NCBI GenBank assembly: GCA_019059635.1
Contig: JAGVRJ010000003.1
Span: 1,550,001 to 1,614,000, forward strand
Direction of reading: 5' to 3'
DNA from: Proales similis
Taxonomy: Eukaryota > Rotifera > Eurotatoria > Ploima > Proalidae
DNA length: 64,000 nt
Below are positions 47,580 to 58,958 of the stretch, piece after piece (within the stretch, counting starts at the first letter, position 1; every line of letters starts with the position of its first letter). The notes under the pieces are model-generated. The model searched no databases, was not told the DNA's origin, and saw only the letters and a program-made list of their open reading frames with translations. The position numbers and the translations under genes are program-made.

Positions 47580-49725
47580 TTAATCAACAAAATAGATTGA
47601 ATCAAGAGCGCCCGAGCCGCACATAACTCCGCACTCGTTTTCCTCTCTACGCTTGCTCCTCAAACAATAGCCGCTTGTCTCGTTTATCAATATCTCATTG
47701 TCTTTTCTGCGTTTTGTGAGAATGCGCATTTTTAAATTTTCATCTGAAATCATGAAAGAAATGAGAAAAAGGCCAAACCTCAAATAGACACCATAAATTC
47801 CTAATTCGTTTGTTATTTGACTCAGATCGAGACGAAAGCGCTCATCTTCAATATTGGGCCTATTTTTGTGCGAAATGAGGTAATTGTCAGAGACGAGAGG
47901 TCTCAAAAGCTCCATAACAATGTAGAGTCCTGGATTGTGCATGCTTCCTTTGGCCAATTGCTCGCCATTCTGCGCCAACTCTTGCATTTCACCCAGAAAC
48001 GTCCTTGTCGTCGATCGAGTCCAAAAATAATTTGCCAAAACTCACGCAACTTTTGCTTACTTCATTTTCTGGCCGTAATAGTTGTTGCCTCCGCCTTCGC
48101 GTTGAGGCTTCAAGACCCAATCGTCCGACTCGTGAATAGTTTTTTCTATGCTCTCCTTTGCAAATGCAAGTTTAAGAAGCATTGTTTTTAGAGACGTTCA
48201 GGTTTCACCAACTTTTGTGTCAAGTCGATAAAATTGGGCAAAAACTGAACGGAGAGCATCTCTTTGAATATCATTGTGCACTAGTTCGCTCAAAAACTCG
48301 GGATTGGCCAAGTTATATTGAATGCTCTTCATTCCTTTTTGTTAAAAACAACGGCATTGACCTTAGATTCGATTTGATTGCTCATTTGGTGAATCGAAAT
48401 AAAATACCTGATAGAAACGCAGACAAAGAAGGACATTTGATGGCCGTTGATATTTCAATTCGAAGCAGAGCGTCCCATTCCTTTTCATTGATTCAAAAAT
48501 GAATTAAGAAGGAGCAAATACCTTTGGTCAGGCTGCATTTACCATTTGAGTCTTAAAATGACTTGGATCATAGCCGGAGCGGTAATAGACAATCGCTACT
48601 TGGTGACCGTCACTTGTTAGTTCTAAGATGAGTTCGCGACTTCACGGCTGCTTTTAGATCAAGAAGACCTACAATATCAGCTGATTTCGACTGTCCAATA
48701 GAGATTCTCTGTACAACTCGGCCAGAGTGCATCGATGAACCCTAATGCGAGGCTCTTGTAATTCTATTTCATACTCAAGTCCTCGCTGGTCGGCAATGTT
48801 GATTTCCCTATCGCCCACAATGAACAGAACAACGGCATCAGGCCGGTCGTAAGCATGCCAGGCTTGAACAAAGCCATTGGCCATTTTTATCAACGGTTCA
48901 TTATCGGGCGTCTGGATGTTTAAAAGTAAAGCTCGGCTTTGGATTGAAACTGACTATCGGCCTTACCTTTTCAATCGATTTTTTCATGTCAAACCATTTG
49001 AGAATTTCACTTCAGTCCTCAACCCAGATGCAATATATTAAAAAAAAATTTTAATTCAAAGCCAATCGACATACCGATGCAATCGAGTGGCCCACGTGCC
49101 GACGTAACCGAATCCGGCAGCGATCGTGTTTATCTCAACTTGTTTCATGCTGACACTATTAGCAGACGCAAGCGAGCGATGTGTCATGTAATCAGTTCGA
49201 ATGAGAGAGAAATAAATCGACTGGGGTGCGGCTTCAGTCAGCGAGCGAAGGTAAACGTTCCACAGTCCAGTAATGAATGGGTCATGGCCAATCAAGCTAA
49301 TGAACTTGTCGATCACGAAGGAATGAAGTTCGATCGCAAAGGCGAATGGCTCACTTGGACAATGCTGTTTGGAGGATTTGCGGGCGAAGAGAAAGGTTGA
49401 AAACAAGCTCGTTTATAATTGGCTGTAGCCGGTAGACTTGATCAAAATGTGCCCGTTTAAACGGCGATGGAAACAGAGTGAAAGGAAGATGCGTGACCGT
49501 AGACGAGTTCAGCGATTCCTTAGGAACAAGCACAAAACCTACAATTTAGCAATGCCTTTATTTTCGTGCCAAAAAAACGGGAGAAGAAAAGCGATTGATC
49601 CCACCTTTAACTAGACACCAGTGAATGGCACGCTCGATAATACGATTTATTTTTCGGCAATTTTCATTTGAACTGTACAAGTCTTCCAAAAGGCGAACAA
49701 GTTCATTGTTGACTTCGTTTGACAT
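47580..49725 (-). CDS. GSS: glutathione synthetase
   Basis: Eleven exons (49605-49725, 49355-49538, 49075-49296, 48967-49009, 48673-48911, 48543-48612, 48408-48480, 48213-48334, 48061-48155, 47779-48003, 47580-47706) give 506 residues in one frame; human GSS has 474. Landmarks are THLPFTLFPSPF, IRTDYM, KQVEINTIAAGFG, the substrate/ATP region VAIVYYRSGYDP, the ATP-grasp loop VLKPQREGGGNNYYG, YIVMELL, and ELGIYGVYLR. The glycine-rich lid near the C-terminus, usually GVAAG, reads CGVMCGSGALDS, a variation worth noting. The enzyme joins gamma-glutamylcysteine and glycine using ATP to make glutathione in the cytosol. AATAAA overlaps the stop codon. Scramblase starts 211 bases downstream on the same strand. 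Confidence 0.93.
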
Positions 49726-50659
49726 TTTTCATGTGAACATAAAAATTCAACTTTTGCAAATGAAAATACTAACGGACATGACTCGCTTTCTTTATGCAAA
49801 ATCGGGCAAAGCAGATATTTATTATAAGCGCTACGCGAATAGGCTGTAGTTAACCTAGCTAAGGACGAGTAGAAACCAATTTTACTCAATAACAAGCCGA
49901 GTACTCCGACTCTGTATTCGCTAATTCATACGATTCGCTATTTTAAAAAATAAGCCGCCAAAACAGCGAGATTGAAACCAAGGGATTTGGTCAAGACAAT
50001 TTTGTCTGGTTTAATCGAGTCCTCGAGCTGGCTGAATAGACCAGATGAAAAGTACTAGCAATCAGGTCTCGTTCTATTGCTTTCTTCTTTCTCTCTCTCT
50101 CTGGCTTATGTGTACCGTAAGAGAGAGGCGTCATCTTGTCAGCATACAGCCGATTTGTCGGCACTGCTTTCCCGAATAATTCACGATTTGTACATAATCA
50201 TGAGCGAGATTGCAATCATGAGGCATAATGGGAGTAGCCGTGTTCACGTCGAGCATTTCAACTCGTTTTTGTGTGTCGGTGAGTTTATGTGTGTGTGTGT
50301 GTCTATAAGAATTGAATTAGACAAAGGGCAAGGAGTCGGCAAAGAGGGCTTGAGACAATTCGGCCGACAGAAGCAAGGGTCCTTATTGACTAACTATCTT
50401 TTGAATCTAGGGCTCTCTTATCGATATGCGTTTCTATTCTATTTAGATCGTTCTCCCGTCGTGTGTCGATCAAGTAAAGTTCATTAATTAATATTTTGAT
50501 CGAAGCGATCATTGGCAAGCGAACGCTGATTACAGACTTTGACAATCAAAAAAAATTAAAACGAGCCAGAGATCGTAAGAGTAGAGCATGACGAGGGCCA
50601 AATATCGTTTTTGAAACTGTGTCTGAACAACAGCAGTAAAATAGGCAGACCGAGAAACG
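49726..50659. other. divergent intergenic region between GSS and the palmitoyltransferase gene
   Basis: No supported gene. A CT run (about 50,089-50,103) and a GT run (about 50,288-50,302) are present. Frames of 60-130 codons are low-complexity and overlap antisense frames. Promoters of both neighbours are expected here. Confidence 0.5.
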
Positions 50660-51925
50660 ATGACGCCCAAGCCAAGTGAGTCGTCATCGCTCAAAAAGAA
50701 CAAAAATCAAAGCGGCGATTTCGACCAGGCACCTAAAAGCTCATCGGCGGCGTCATCCTCAAAATGCTCATGCCTGAGGAAAAATCGCTCCTCTCACAAG
50801 TACGAGTACACAGTCAGTAGCAGTTCGAGCGAGAACTATGACCCAGCAAATCCAAATCTCAAGTCAACATGTTGTCGAATAAGTAAATTGAGAAGGAAAA
50901 AAATCAAGCGTCCACTGCCCTGCCTATTTGCGTGGTTCCTATTACTCGGCGGGACGGGCGCCTACGCCTGGTTTGTAGCTCCTGAGCTTCTCCACTGTCT
51001 GAATGGCAATTTCACTCACTGGCTGATTGTCGTCGGCATTCAAGCGTTCATATTCTTCAACGTAGTTTTGAATTTTGTTATGGCAATTTTTCTCGAGCCC
51101 GGTCGACTGCCGAAAATCTCAGCTGAAGAAGCGAACGCCAGCGACGATATAAAATCGCCGCTTTACAAAACAATAACAATCAAGAGCTCGGCGGTAAAGA
51201 TCAAATGGTGCACCACTTGTAACTTCTACCGACCGCCTCGAGTATCCCACTGCAGTATTTGCGATGCTTGCATAGAGAATTTCGATCACCATTGTCCATG
51301 GCTCAACAATTGTGTAGGCAAACGGAACTACGCATACTTTTTTAAATTTCTTCTCTTCCTCTGCCTGCACATTTTCTCCATGGGTTCGGCGAACAGTGCC
51401 GTGGCCATAATCAGACGTCCACTACTGCAGACGCCTGTTATTGCCTCGCTTATTCTGCTTATTGTCTGCGCGCTAGTCTTACTTCCAGTCGGTGGTTTAC
51501 TCTCGTTTCACATGGTACTGGTTAGTAAGGGCCGAACTACAAACGAGCACGTAACCGGAAAGTATCGAGGCATGGACTTTTTCTCCCGAGGCTGCCTGAG
51601 CAACTTTTTGTTCCTATTCCTCGCCTCTCAATCGCCGTCGTACAGTTCGTTCACACGCCGAAGGCGACGAAAATTAGAGAGGCAGCGTAAGCATCTAGCT
51701 CGTACGGAGCAGGATATTGAGCTTGGCGAGCTCGATTGCAATGCATCCATGAAAAGAATCGACAGTGGCGAAGAAATGAGTGATGACAACCAAGACGAGC
51801 TGCTAGATGTGGTTCTCAAGAATAAGAATGCGCTGAGAAAAGCCTCGCTGGCGCCTTCCGAACCCTCCATTTCAGCCTCGATGTTGAACAAAGCTAGCAC
51901 AATAGGCGCTGAATCGCGCCCGTAA
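50660..51925 (+). CDS. DHHC palmitoyltransferase, ZDHHC5/8-like
   Basis: The product is 421 residues in a single exon, ATG at 50,660. Hydrophobic spans lie at about 87-108, 119-143, 226-250 and 258-282. Between the second and third is the Cys-rich domain (183-225): [18 protein letters not shown], then [23 protein letters not shown] (in parts), with the catalytic DHHC at 209-212. KWC-x2-C-x2-YRPPR and the NNC (not GNC) after DHHCPW point to the ZDHHC5/8 branch. These enzymes S-palmitoylate proteins at the plasma membrane and in neurons. The C-terminal tail is charged and Ser-rich and much shorter than in vertebrate ZDHHC5/8. An acceptor-like aataggcag lies 11 bases before the ATG. Confidence 0.92.
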   Translation: MTPKPSESSSLKKNKNQSGDFDQAPKSSSAASSSKCSCLRKNRSSHKYEYTVSSSSSENYDPANPNLKSTCCRISKLRRKKIKRPLPCLFAWFLLLGGTGAYAWFVAPELLHCLNGNFTHWLIVVGIQAFIFFNVVLNFVMAIFLEPGRLPKISAEEANASDDIKSPLYKTITIKSSAVKIKWCTTCNFYRPPRVSHCSICDACIENFDHHCPWLNNCVGKRNYAYFFKFLLFLCLHIFSMGSANSAVAIIRRPLLQTPVIASLILLIVCALVLLPVGGLLSFHMVLVSKGRTTNEHVTGKYRGMDFFSRGCLSNFLFLFLASQSPSYSSFTRRRRRKLERQRKHLARTEQDIELGELDCNASMKRIDSGEEMSDDNQDELLDVVLKNKNALRKASLAPSEPSISASMLNKASTIGAESRP

Positions 51926-52686
51926 TTCGATTCCACTTTCAATCTATATCGATCTAAATTCCCTCCTTTATTGTTTGAATGACGACATTCGTCTATGATT
52001 TATCATCTCGAATTACGCACTTTTTTCCCCTTCTTTATTTAATGGCTCCTTTACACAACAACAATTACAATTCCCTTCGACGTCGACGAGTGTCGTACAC
52101 ACACACACACTCTCATTTCGATGCTAAAATGTTGCGTTTGTTCCAAAGGCTCTAATTCACTGCTCTTCGAGGACATTGAACGAGCAAGCGTTTCTTCGTT
52201 CGTTAGTTCTTTCAGTTAGTTGGTCAATTGCTCTCTTTCTTATTAATATTTCTATTATATTCCTATTATTAATATTATCTGCTGATCCTTATTAATTTTC
52301 GTACACAACTCACAATCGTAAACCTGAATAAAAAGATAAAAATAACAAAATCAAATAGCTTGTTCTTTCACATGGTCTCTGCCTGTCTCTCTCTCTCTCT
52401 CTCACTCTCTATTGGTCCCTTCTCAGATGATGAAAGAAAGAGAGTTCAAGCGAAAATCGGATTTTGTCTATCGCGTCAGCGTGCGAGTTTCGCGAGACAA
52501 ATATTGCGGCACAAAATCAAGTTTAGTAAAAAAATTATTCTTTACCATCGTCTGCTTTATCGCTGCTCATTTAGCAAGCAATTGACAAGCGGCATATTGT
52601 CATTTGATATTTGCTCACTTTTCCCAGTTAATGCTCCCAAATCAGATTATTCGCACTTATTCAACAATACGGCCTGGACACCGACA
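51926..52686. other. intergenic region with AC and CT microsatellites
   Basis: The 3' flank of the palmitoyltransferase gene, with AATAAA near 52,327. An AC run (about 52,096-52,110) and a CT run (about 52,385-52,410) are present. No gene is supported, but a 5' exon of the next gene could lie here. Confidence 0.5.
52385..52410. repeat. (CT)n microsatellite
   Basis: CT dinucleotide run with one interruption. Confidence 0.85.
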
Positions 52687-55478
52687 ATGCTTTATTTCAA
52701 GAGCGTAAATTGAGACTTAGAAGCGCGATGATTCGATTTGAGTTCTCAAGCCGGCTGTTGCAATCAAGGTCAATTTTTCTTACGACCTAAACGGTCTGTT
52801 TGGCGAGCAGATAAAGAGTTTTCAGCTCAAAAATGAACTAGAGCTTTCATTTTTAACCGATGTTCGGCAAGTGCTTTGATCTTTGACTTGATCCGCAGCA
52901 TTTGATTAACAAACTCTTGTGAAGGTCTTTTGTGGAGAAAAAGTGTCAAATCGAGGCCCAGTACGCACAAGTAAACGCTCCCACATTAATCTGCTTTGCT
53001 CTTAAATTCAGAACCGAAAAAGGCACTGGGCAGCTTGTGCGAGAAATTTATGCAGAAAAAAGAATACAACATTAACGAGGCGAGCTCGGAGAGCAAAATG
53101 TAAGCCAATCAGTGCCGTAGACGAAGCCGGAAGGTGCGACAAAAAGTAGAATAAACTCAAATTGAAGCTACATTCCCGAAAACTGGAAGCTTATGCTCGA
53201 ACAGTACTCGTATTTGGCCGAGAAGCGTAGAGTGAGCAGCGAGTCGAGCGCTCTACAGTGCGAATATCTGCGAAAGGCCGAGAAGAAAAAGCGTCAAGTG
53301 AATCAAATGGCCTTGGCCTATTTACAGCGCTTGCATCAAATACTGAACGATACAAACGAAAATATGAAAAGCGCGTTCAAGTCATTCTGCTTTGACCAAA
53401 CACTTAAGGAGCAGCTTGACTCACGAACTCGAGCGGTCGAGTCCAATTTGGAGAAGAAGTAAGTTGCTTCCGTTCAACTCTGGGCCACTTTGCTGATACT
53501 AAAAATCGAGTTTACTTCAGACTTGAGCAAAGAGGTTTGAAGTTGAGCAAATTTAAAAAAGTGTTCGAAAAGATTAAAAATGACCCGGCCAGCGTCAAAG
53601 AGCGCTTAAAGCGACTCGACACGAACAAATTAAACTACGTGACAACGAATCTATGCCTCAATCAACAGCTTCAATATTACTTCTCGATGCAACTGCCCGA
53701 GTTGCTTCATGTAATCAGAGTGGTTTAAATTGGCAAATCTTGGACTAATCCGGTTTTTAGTTTCAAAACGCAGGATTCGATCGGCTTATCGACGAGAGCA
53801 TAAGCTCACTCGTTTTCAAAGAGATCGAGTCGAGTCGTTTCACAATCAAACAGCTCGAGAACACTTTGATAAGCAGAGAGGCAAAAATGGACGGAGAACT
53901 GAATGTGGTGGTGGAGGAGAAACCAATCGCAAATGAGACAACCAGTGAAATGTTCTTCATCGAGCAGACGCCCAGTCTTTACAAGATTATTCACTTTGAT
54001 CTTGTGGGCCATAGCTCGACAGACGTGAGGCCCAATCTGGCTAATTCATAAAACGCGGCTGATTGATTAGATAATTGCAGAATTTGGACTACGAGTTGCA
54101 TGAGACTAGTTTAGAGCAGCTCGCCAAAGACTATGTTAAATGGAGCGATAAATTGACTGAGGTCGAGAATCTAATGCAGACCATATTTGAGAACATACTC
54201 GCTAAACAACAAGAGGCTGACCGAAACCGACTGCCTGCTTCGATTGAGGTTTATTTTAGAAACCTATTGACTCCGCTTCTCGTGCTTTGCATGATCATTA
54301 TTAATGCGAAAAAATTGTTTTCTCAGCTACAACAATTACCTTTCTTGCTTTTTAAGTTCGACTCGGAACTCCAAGAGCTGAGATTCTCGGCCAATGAGAA
54401 AAAGCTCAGACTCATTCAGCTGCAAGCCAAAATTGACGCGCTCGCCCAATTCAATAGTAAGACACGTTTTTCAGCCATTTAGGATCGAATATCAACAATA
54501 TCCATGTTGCCTTGCAATTCTAGTAAATGTGGCCGATCTGATCGATTATTCGAACGTGAACAAATTTGAAGAGAATCGGCCTCAGTTTGAACTCAATCTA
54601 CGTCAGAATTTAGAACTCTGGGACACACTTATGAAAGTATTTAGGCGGCCAGCTAATTAAAATCGGAAAATATTCATTTGATTTCTTACCTTACTCGACA
54701 GAGCATAGACGAAATGAATTTCTCCGATTCAAGCTACGATCTAGAAGTGGAGCGCAAGCTTTCCGACTCTGGAAGTTTGGAATCGAGCAATTCTATGCGC
54801 GGCGAGCTAGCTAGCAAACTGTACACGGTGCCACCCAAGCCACCGCATATTCAAATTCAAGCAGACGTCAAGGCCAAATACGCATGGACCACTTGCGAGC
54901 TGGAGGGCAAGGTGATTCAACTGTCCGTGTTGGGCTTTTTGTTGACAAATTTAAGCGTTGCTGGGCGATGAAAAGGAAGAAAAAGGCTTTTTGGCTTTTC
55001 AGGCTGGAATGAGTCTCGCCATTTATGACCTACACTCGCCAGGAATCTACAAGGCCAAAGACGGCGAAGGAAAAACCGGTCTTGTGAGCGAAGATTGCAT
55101 CAAATTCTATCCCGGTTCGTAGCATACATCTCGAAGCGATTGACGAGTTTTTTCACTTTGCGAACAATGCTTTAAGGCCCGTTTAGAACCGCTCGCTCAG
55201 TATTTGTCTACGAGGGCGTTGGAGAGTTAGAGCTGTCTTTCCCCGCCGACGTTCAGATTTTAATTTTGCGCACAAATGTGAAAAGCTCACAGCCAGGCGA
55301 CAACCAAGAGTGGTTCGAAGGTAAATTGTAACTGCACGAAAAGAAGAATTTATTTCACACTTTCAGTCGTCCAGGCGTTTACGAAGAACGCATCGGCTTC
55401 TTCCCCAGCGTGTTTGTAGAAGTGAACGAGAATTCAGTCGAGCCCGATGAAATTGGCGCCAAGCAGCACATGAGCTGA
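52687..55478 (+). CDS. F-BAR and double-SH3 protein, FCHSD/nervous wreck-like
   Basis: Fourteen exons (52687-52704, 52751-52866, 52925-52970, 53023-53099, 53168-53458, 53521-53710, 53761-54024, 54081-54248, 54327-54456, 54524-54636, 54702-54911, 54976-55114, 55177-55327, 55367-55478) give 674 residues. The F-BAR begins QIKSFQLKNELELSFLTDVR, then SFVEKKCQIEAQYAQALGSL, and continues as helices (MLEQYSYLAEKRRVSSESSAL) and coiled coil. Two SH3 domains follow: VKAKYAWTTCELEGK, then GLVSEDCIKFYP; and SVFVYEGVGELELSF, then IGFFPSVFVEV. FCHSD2 and fly nervous wreck bend membranes and activate WASP-driven actin assembly during endocytosis. The intron after exon 2 is GC-AG (gcaagt). The first exon is uncertain. 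Confidence 0.85.
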
Positions 55479-55769
55479 ATCTTTATTTGCACCGAGCATA
55501 TAGTTCTCTTTTTTCATACTAACTTATTTTACACTTATGCCCAACAATCGCCCAATAGAATTTGAATAAAAAATCGCAAAATAGGACAAACGCTTTCTGC
55601 AATGATCGTTCTTTTAAAAATTGGATTATTCAGTGTTCATCTTTAGAGCCGCAATCACTAAACGAGCTTTGATTCAATTTAGCTCAAACTTAAGCAAATT
55701 TAGTGCAAGACGAAGCATCATGAGTTCATCAGGTCTGAAGTCTCTCATGATCTTTGACTTGGATTATCG

Positions 55770-58708
55770 ATGATGAAATATTGCATATTCAAAGTTATCA
55801 ACTGGAACGTGACGCCCGATTCAATCTCCCAGAGTACTCGCAGTCTGATCGACCAAAGCAAAAACCGATGCCAATCAATTTTGGACGCTCCTAAAAAAGA
55901 AGAGAACATTTTAACTGTGAGACTTACCTTGACTCTGAAATAGAGTGACAGAGCAGTGACGTTGAATTAGGACTTGAATGAGCTCGAGCGTCATCTTGGC
56001 AACGGTGCGTGCCTTGTTCACTTGCTGCAGTGTGTTCATCCGGACAAGAGCATCAGAGACACTTGCACCGGTCTCATAAATGAGCTAAACAACCTCGAAA
56101 TTGAGCTCAAGTAAGTCGTTCTAAACTACAAGATTTCCAGCTCGTTTAATCAAGCTCATTGAATAAAACTTGAATAAAAAATGTGCAGCATGAACAAGGA
56201 GCTGTTCGACGCCCTTGAGTTGACCCAAGCCAACCTGAAAGGCAAACTGGATTCTGAATCGCAGCGTTACATTGACAAAATCGTTCTTGAGCGTCGACTT
56301 GACGGTGAGTCTCCTGCTCGCAGCACAAATAAATCTCTCAGCATCAGTCCTGTTTGGTGAAGTGCAGGTCTTCACCTTGACGAGACCACCAGAAACAAAG
56401 TTAAAGATCTGAATCAGAAAATATCCGATCTGGCCACTCAGTTTTCTAAAAACTGCACCGAAGAGTCGACAAAGCTGAAATTCACTGCTCAAGAGTTGGG
56501 TTCGTTGATTTGTTTCAATTTCTGATGAACCAGTCGATGAAAGATGTTAAAATTCAAGACGGATGCGATTCAAACTTTTTGGAATCATTGCCCAAAGTAA
56601 TCGAGCTCATTTAGCTTCACCTGGAATTTACAATCTAACAATTGATGAAGGACGAGAATGGATGCTACGAAGCTAGCCTCAAGTATCCGGTCTATTTTCC
56701 GATCATGAAAGAGTGCAAGGTGCCGAGCACGAGGCAGAAAATGGCGATTGCGTTCGACAAGCGTTGTGTTGACTGCAATCCAGTTCTTTTGGAGCAGATT
56801 CTCGAACTGAGAACTCAAGTGAGTGCTTCAATAGTTCGCAAAGAGGCCACTTTTTAACGAATTCAATTACTTTGGTTCAATCGACAGCTGGCCTCCGTGC
56901 TCGGCTTCAAGAACTATGCCGAGTACGCGTTGGTTCTTCGTTGCGCCAAAACACCAGAGAACGTTGAAAACTTTCTCAACAAACTGGCCGAGAAAATGAT
57001 TAATTTGCAAAAGATAGAGATGGCCAAACTGCTCGAGTACAAGCGTATCGAAGTAACTTGACTGATTGAGTTGGCAAGGCTGAAAGCTTTTTTTGTTAAA
57101 CTCATCAACCGACACTAGTGCGAGGAAAACAATCGGCCATTCGATGGCAAACTCAACCCGTCCGACATGAAGTACTACTTGAATATGATGGAAAAGAAAG
57201 AGTTTCAGGTGGACCATGTTAAACTGCAAGAGTACTTCCCGCTCAGTTTAGTGATTGAGGGAACTTTCAAAATCTATCAGGTAAAATACGTTTCCACCTT
57301 TTGCCTCGCTTGAGACTTAATTCCGCTAACTAAGCTGCTTTTGAACTTGAAATTCATAAAAATCACCGATCACCAAGCCTATCATGAAGAGGTCGAGCTG
57401 GTAAGTTTCTGCTGTCAAGGAAATAGAGGCCAATCGTCTCTTACGGCTAAGTGTCAAGTATCGAGTCGAAGATCAAGAGACTGGTCAGACGATTGGCCAT
57501 TTTTACACTGACCTCCATCCAAGAGACGGAAAGTACGGCCACGCAGCTGTGTTTACAATCGAGGTAAACTCCGGTGTTTCCGGCTCAGACTTGCTTATTC
57601 GTTTTTTATTCAGAAAGGAGCGGCTAAAAGTGGCCAAAAGCCTGTTTGTATAATGGTGTGCAACTTCACAAAACCGACCTCATCTCGACCATCTCTTTTG
57701 ACTCATGACGAAGTTGAGACCTTTTTCCACGAGTTCGGCCACGTGATGCACCAAATTTGCACAAAAGCCAACTATTATAAATTCGGGTAAGAGCTCGAAA
57801 ACTAGAAAGCGATTGCCAGGTTGATTAAATGATTTAAAGAGGAACTTCGGTCGAGCGGGACTTTGTCGAAGCGCCAAGTCAAATGTTTGAAAACTGGGTT
57901 TGGAATAAAGAGTCCCTTCGAATGATGTCCGGCCATTACAAAGACGGATCGCCAATCGAGGAGAAACTACTCGACGATTTGATCAAGTCAAAGAACGCGG
58001 CCAATGGAGTCTTCAACATGCGGTAGGCTTGACATTTTCTCTTTTCAATTCATCTTTTCCTTTTCAAAAGCATTTTCAAAGCCAAATCATGTTGGCCAAA
58101 ATGGACCAGCACTTTCACACCAACGGAAAAGTAAGCATTTTCCTGCCACTGTCTTATGCTTTGAGAATTCTCTCTAACTTGAGATTTTCTGCAATTAGTG
58201 CGATACCGCTAAAGCGTATCGCGAACTCACCAAGCAATACATGCTCCTGGACTTGGAGGACGAGCACTTGAACATGAACGGCTCTTTTGAGCACATCGGT
58301 AATCGATTGAACCAACTCTGAAAAGTAAACAATGCTTTCAACCATTTCAAGTGGGAGGATACGAGGCACAATATTACAGTTATTTGGTGAGATGAAGCTC
58401 GCATTACATTTTTATTTGAAATTCAATTTTTCCTAGTGGAGCGAGGTCTACTCGGAAGACATGTTTCAGTCCAGATTTAAAAAAGAAGGCATTCTAAATC
58501 CGGCGGTTGGCCTTGAATATAGAAAGTGCGTCTTGGAACCGGGCGGTAGTCTAGTAAGTGCTCGCTCTTTACTCATGACAAACGACAAAGCATTAACTGG
58601 ATTGAAATAATCTAGGATGCCAATCAAATGGTAGAAAACTTTTTAGGACGACAGCCGAACGAGGAAGCATTTCTTCGCAGTAAATGCGGCACCGAGCCTT
58701 CTGCTTGA
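55770..58708 (+). CDS. M3-family oligopeptidase (thimet oligopeptidase/neurolysin-like)
   Basis: Seventeen exons, all in phase, give 667 residues (human THOP1 has 689): 55770-55916, 55971-56110, 56189-56304, 56368-56499, 56544-56596, 56651-56818, 56888-57052, 57119-57280, 57335-57400, 57459-57563, 57614-57786, 57840-58022, 58082-58130, 58199-58298, 58352-58386, 58437-58553, 58616-58708. The zinc site is HEFGH at 457-461, with the third ligand E486 in [17 protein letters not shown]; the 29-residue spacing matches the family. Other landmarks are [37 protein letters not shown] and [13 protein letters not shown]. The enzyme cuts short peptides, including neuropeptides. The start can be either of two adjacent ATGs. 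No targeting peptide is obvious. Confidence 0.93.
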
Positions 58709-58958
58709 GGTGTTAACCAACCAAAACTCTCACCGACACACAAAAACAGCCTCCTCTCTTCTTCGTTTCACTCTGATCCATTTTGACTATGTTTCCCGAA
58801 TTCAAAAACGGATAATGAAATAAAATTAAAGCAAAAAGCCAGCGACTTGATGCTGTAATTGAAATAAATCGAATTGGACCCACAAATGAATCACATGTGA
58901 GTGTTGACAAACATCAAAAATAGCAATGAAAAGCTTAATTTATTAATCATATAAAATC
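58709..58958. other. convergent 3' flanks of oligopeptidase and receptor E
   Basis: AATAAA for the plus-strand gene is near 58,818, and the minus-strand AATAAA of receptor E is near 58,938. No gene is seen. Confidence 0.6.

Noticed and set aside
52360-52713. 117-codon plus-strand frame before the FCHSD gene
   Set aside because: It is driven by the CT microsatellite and gives a Ser/Leu-rich product without domain; only its last few codons coincide with the tentative FCHSD first exon, in another context.
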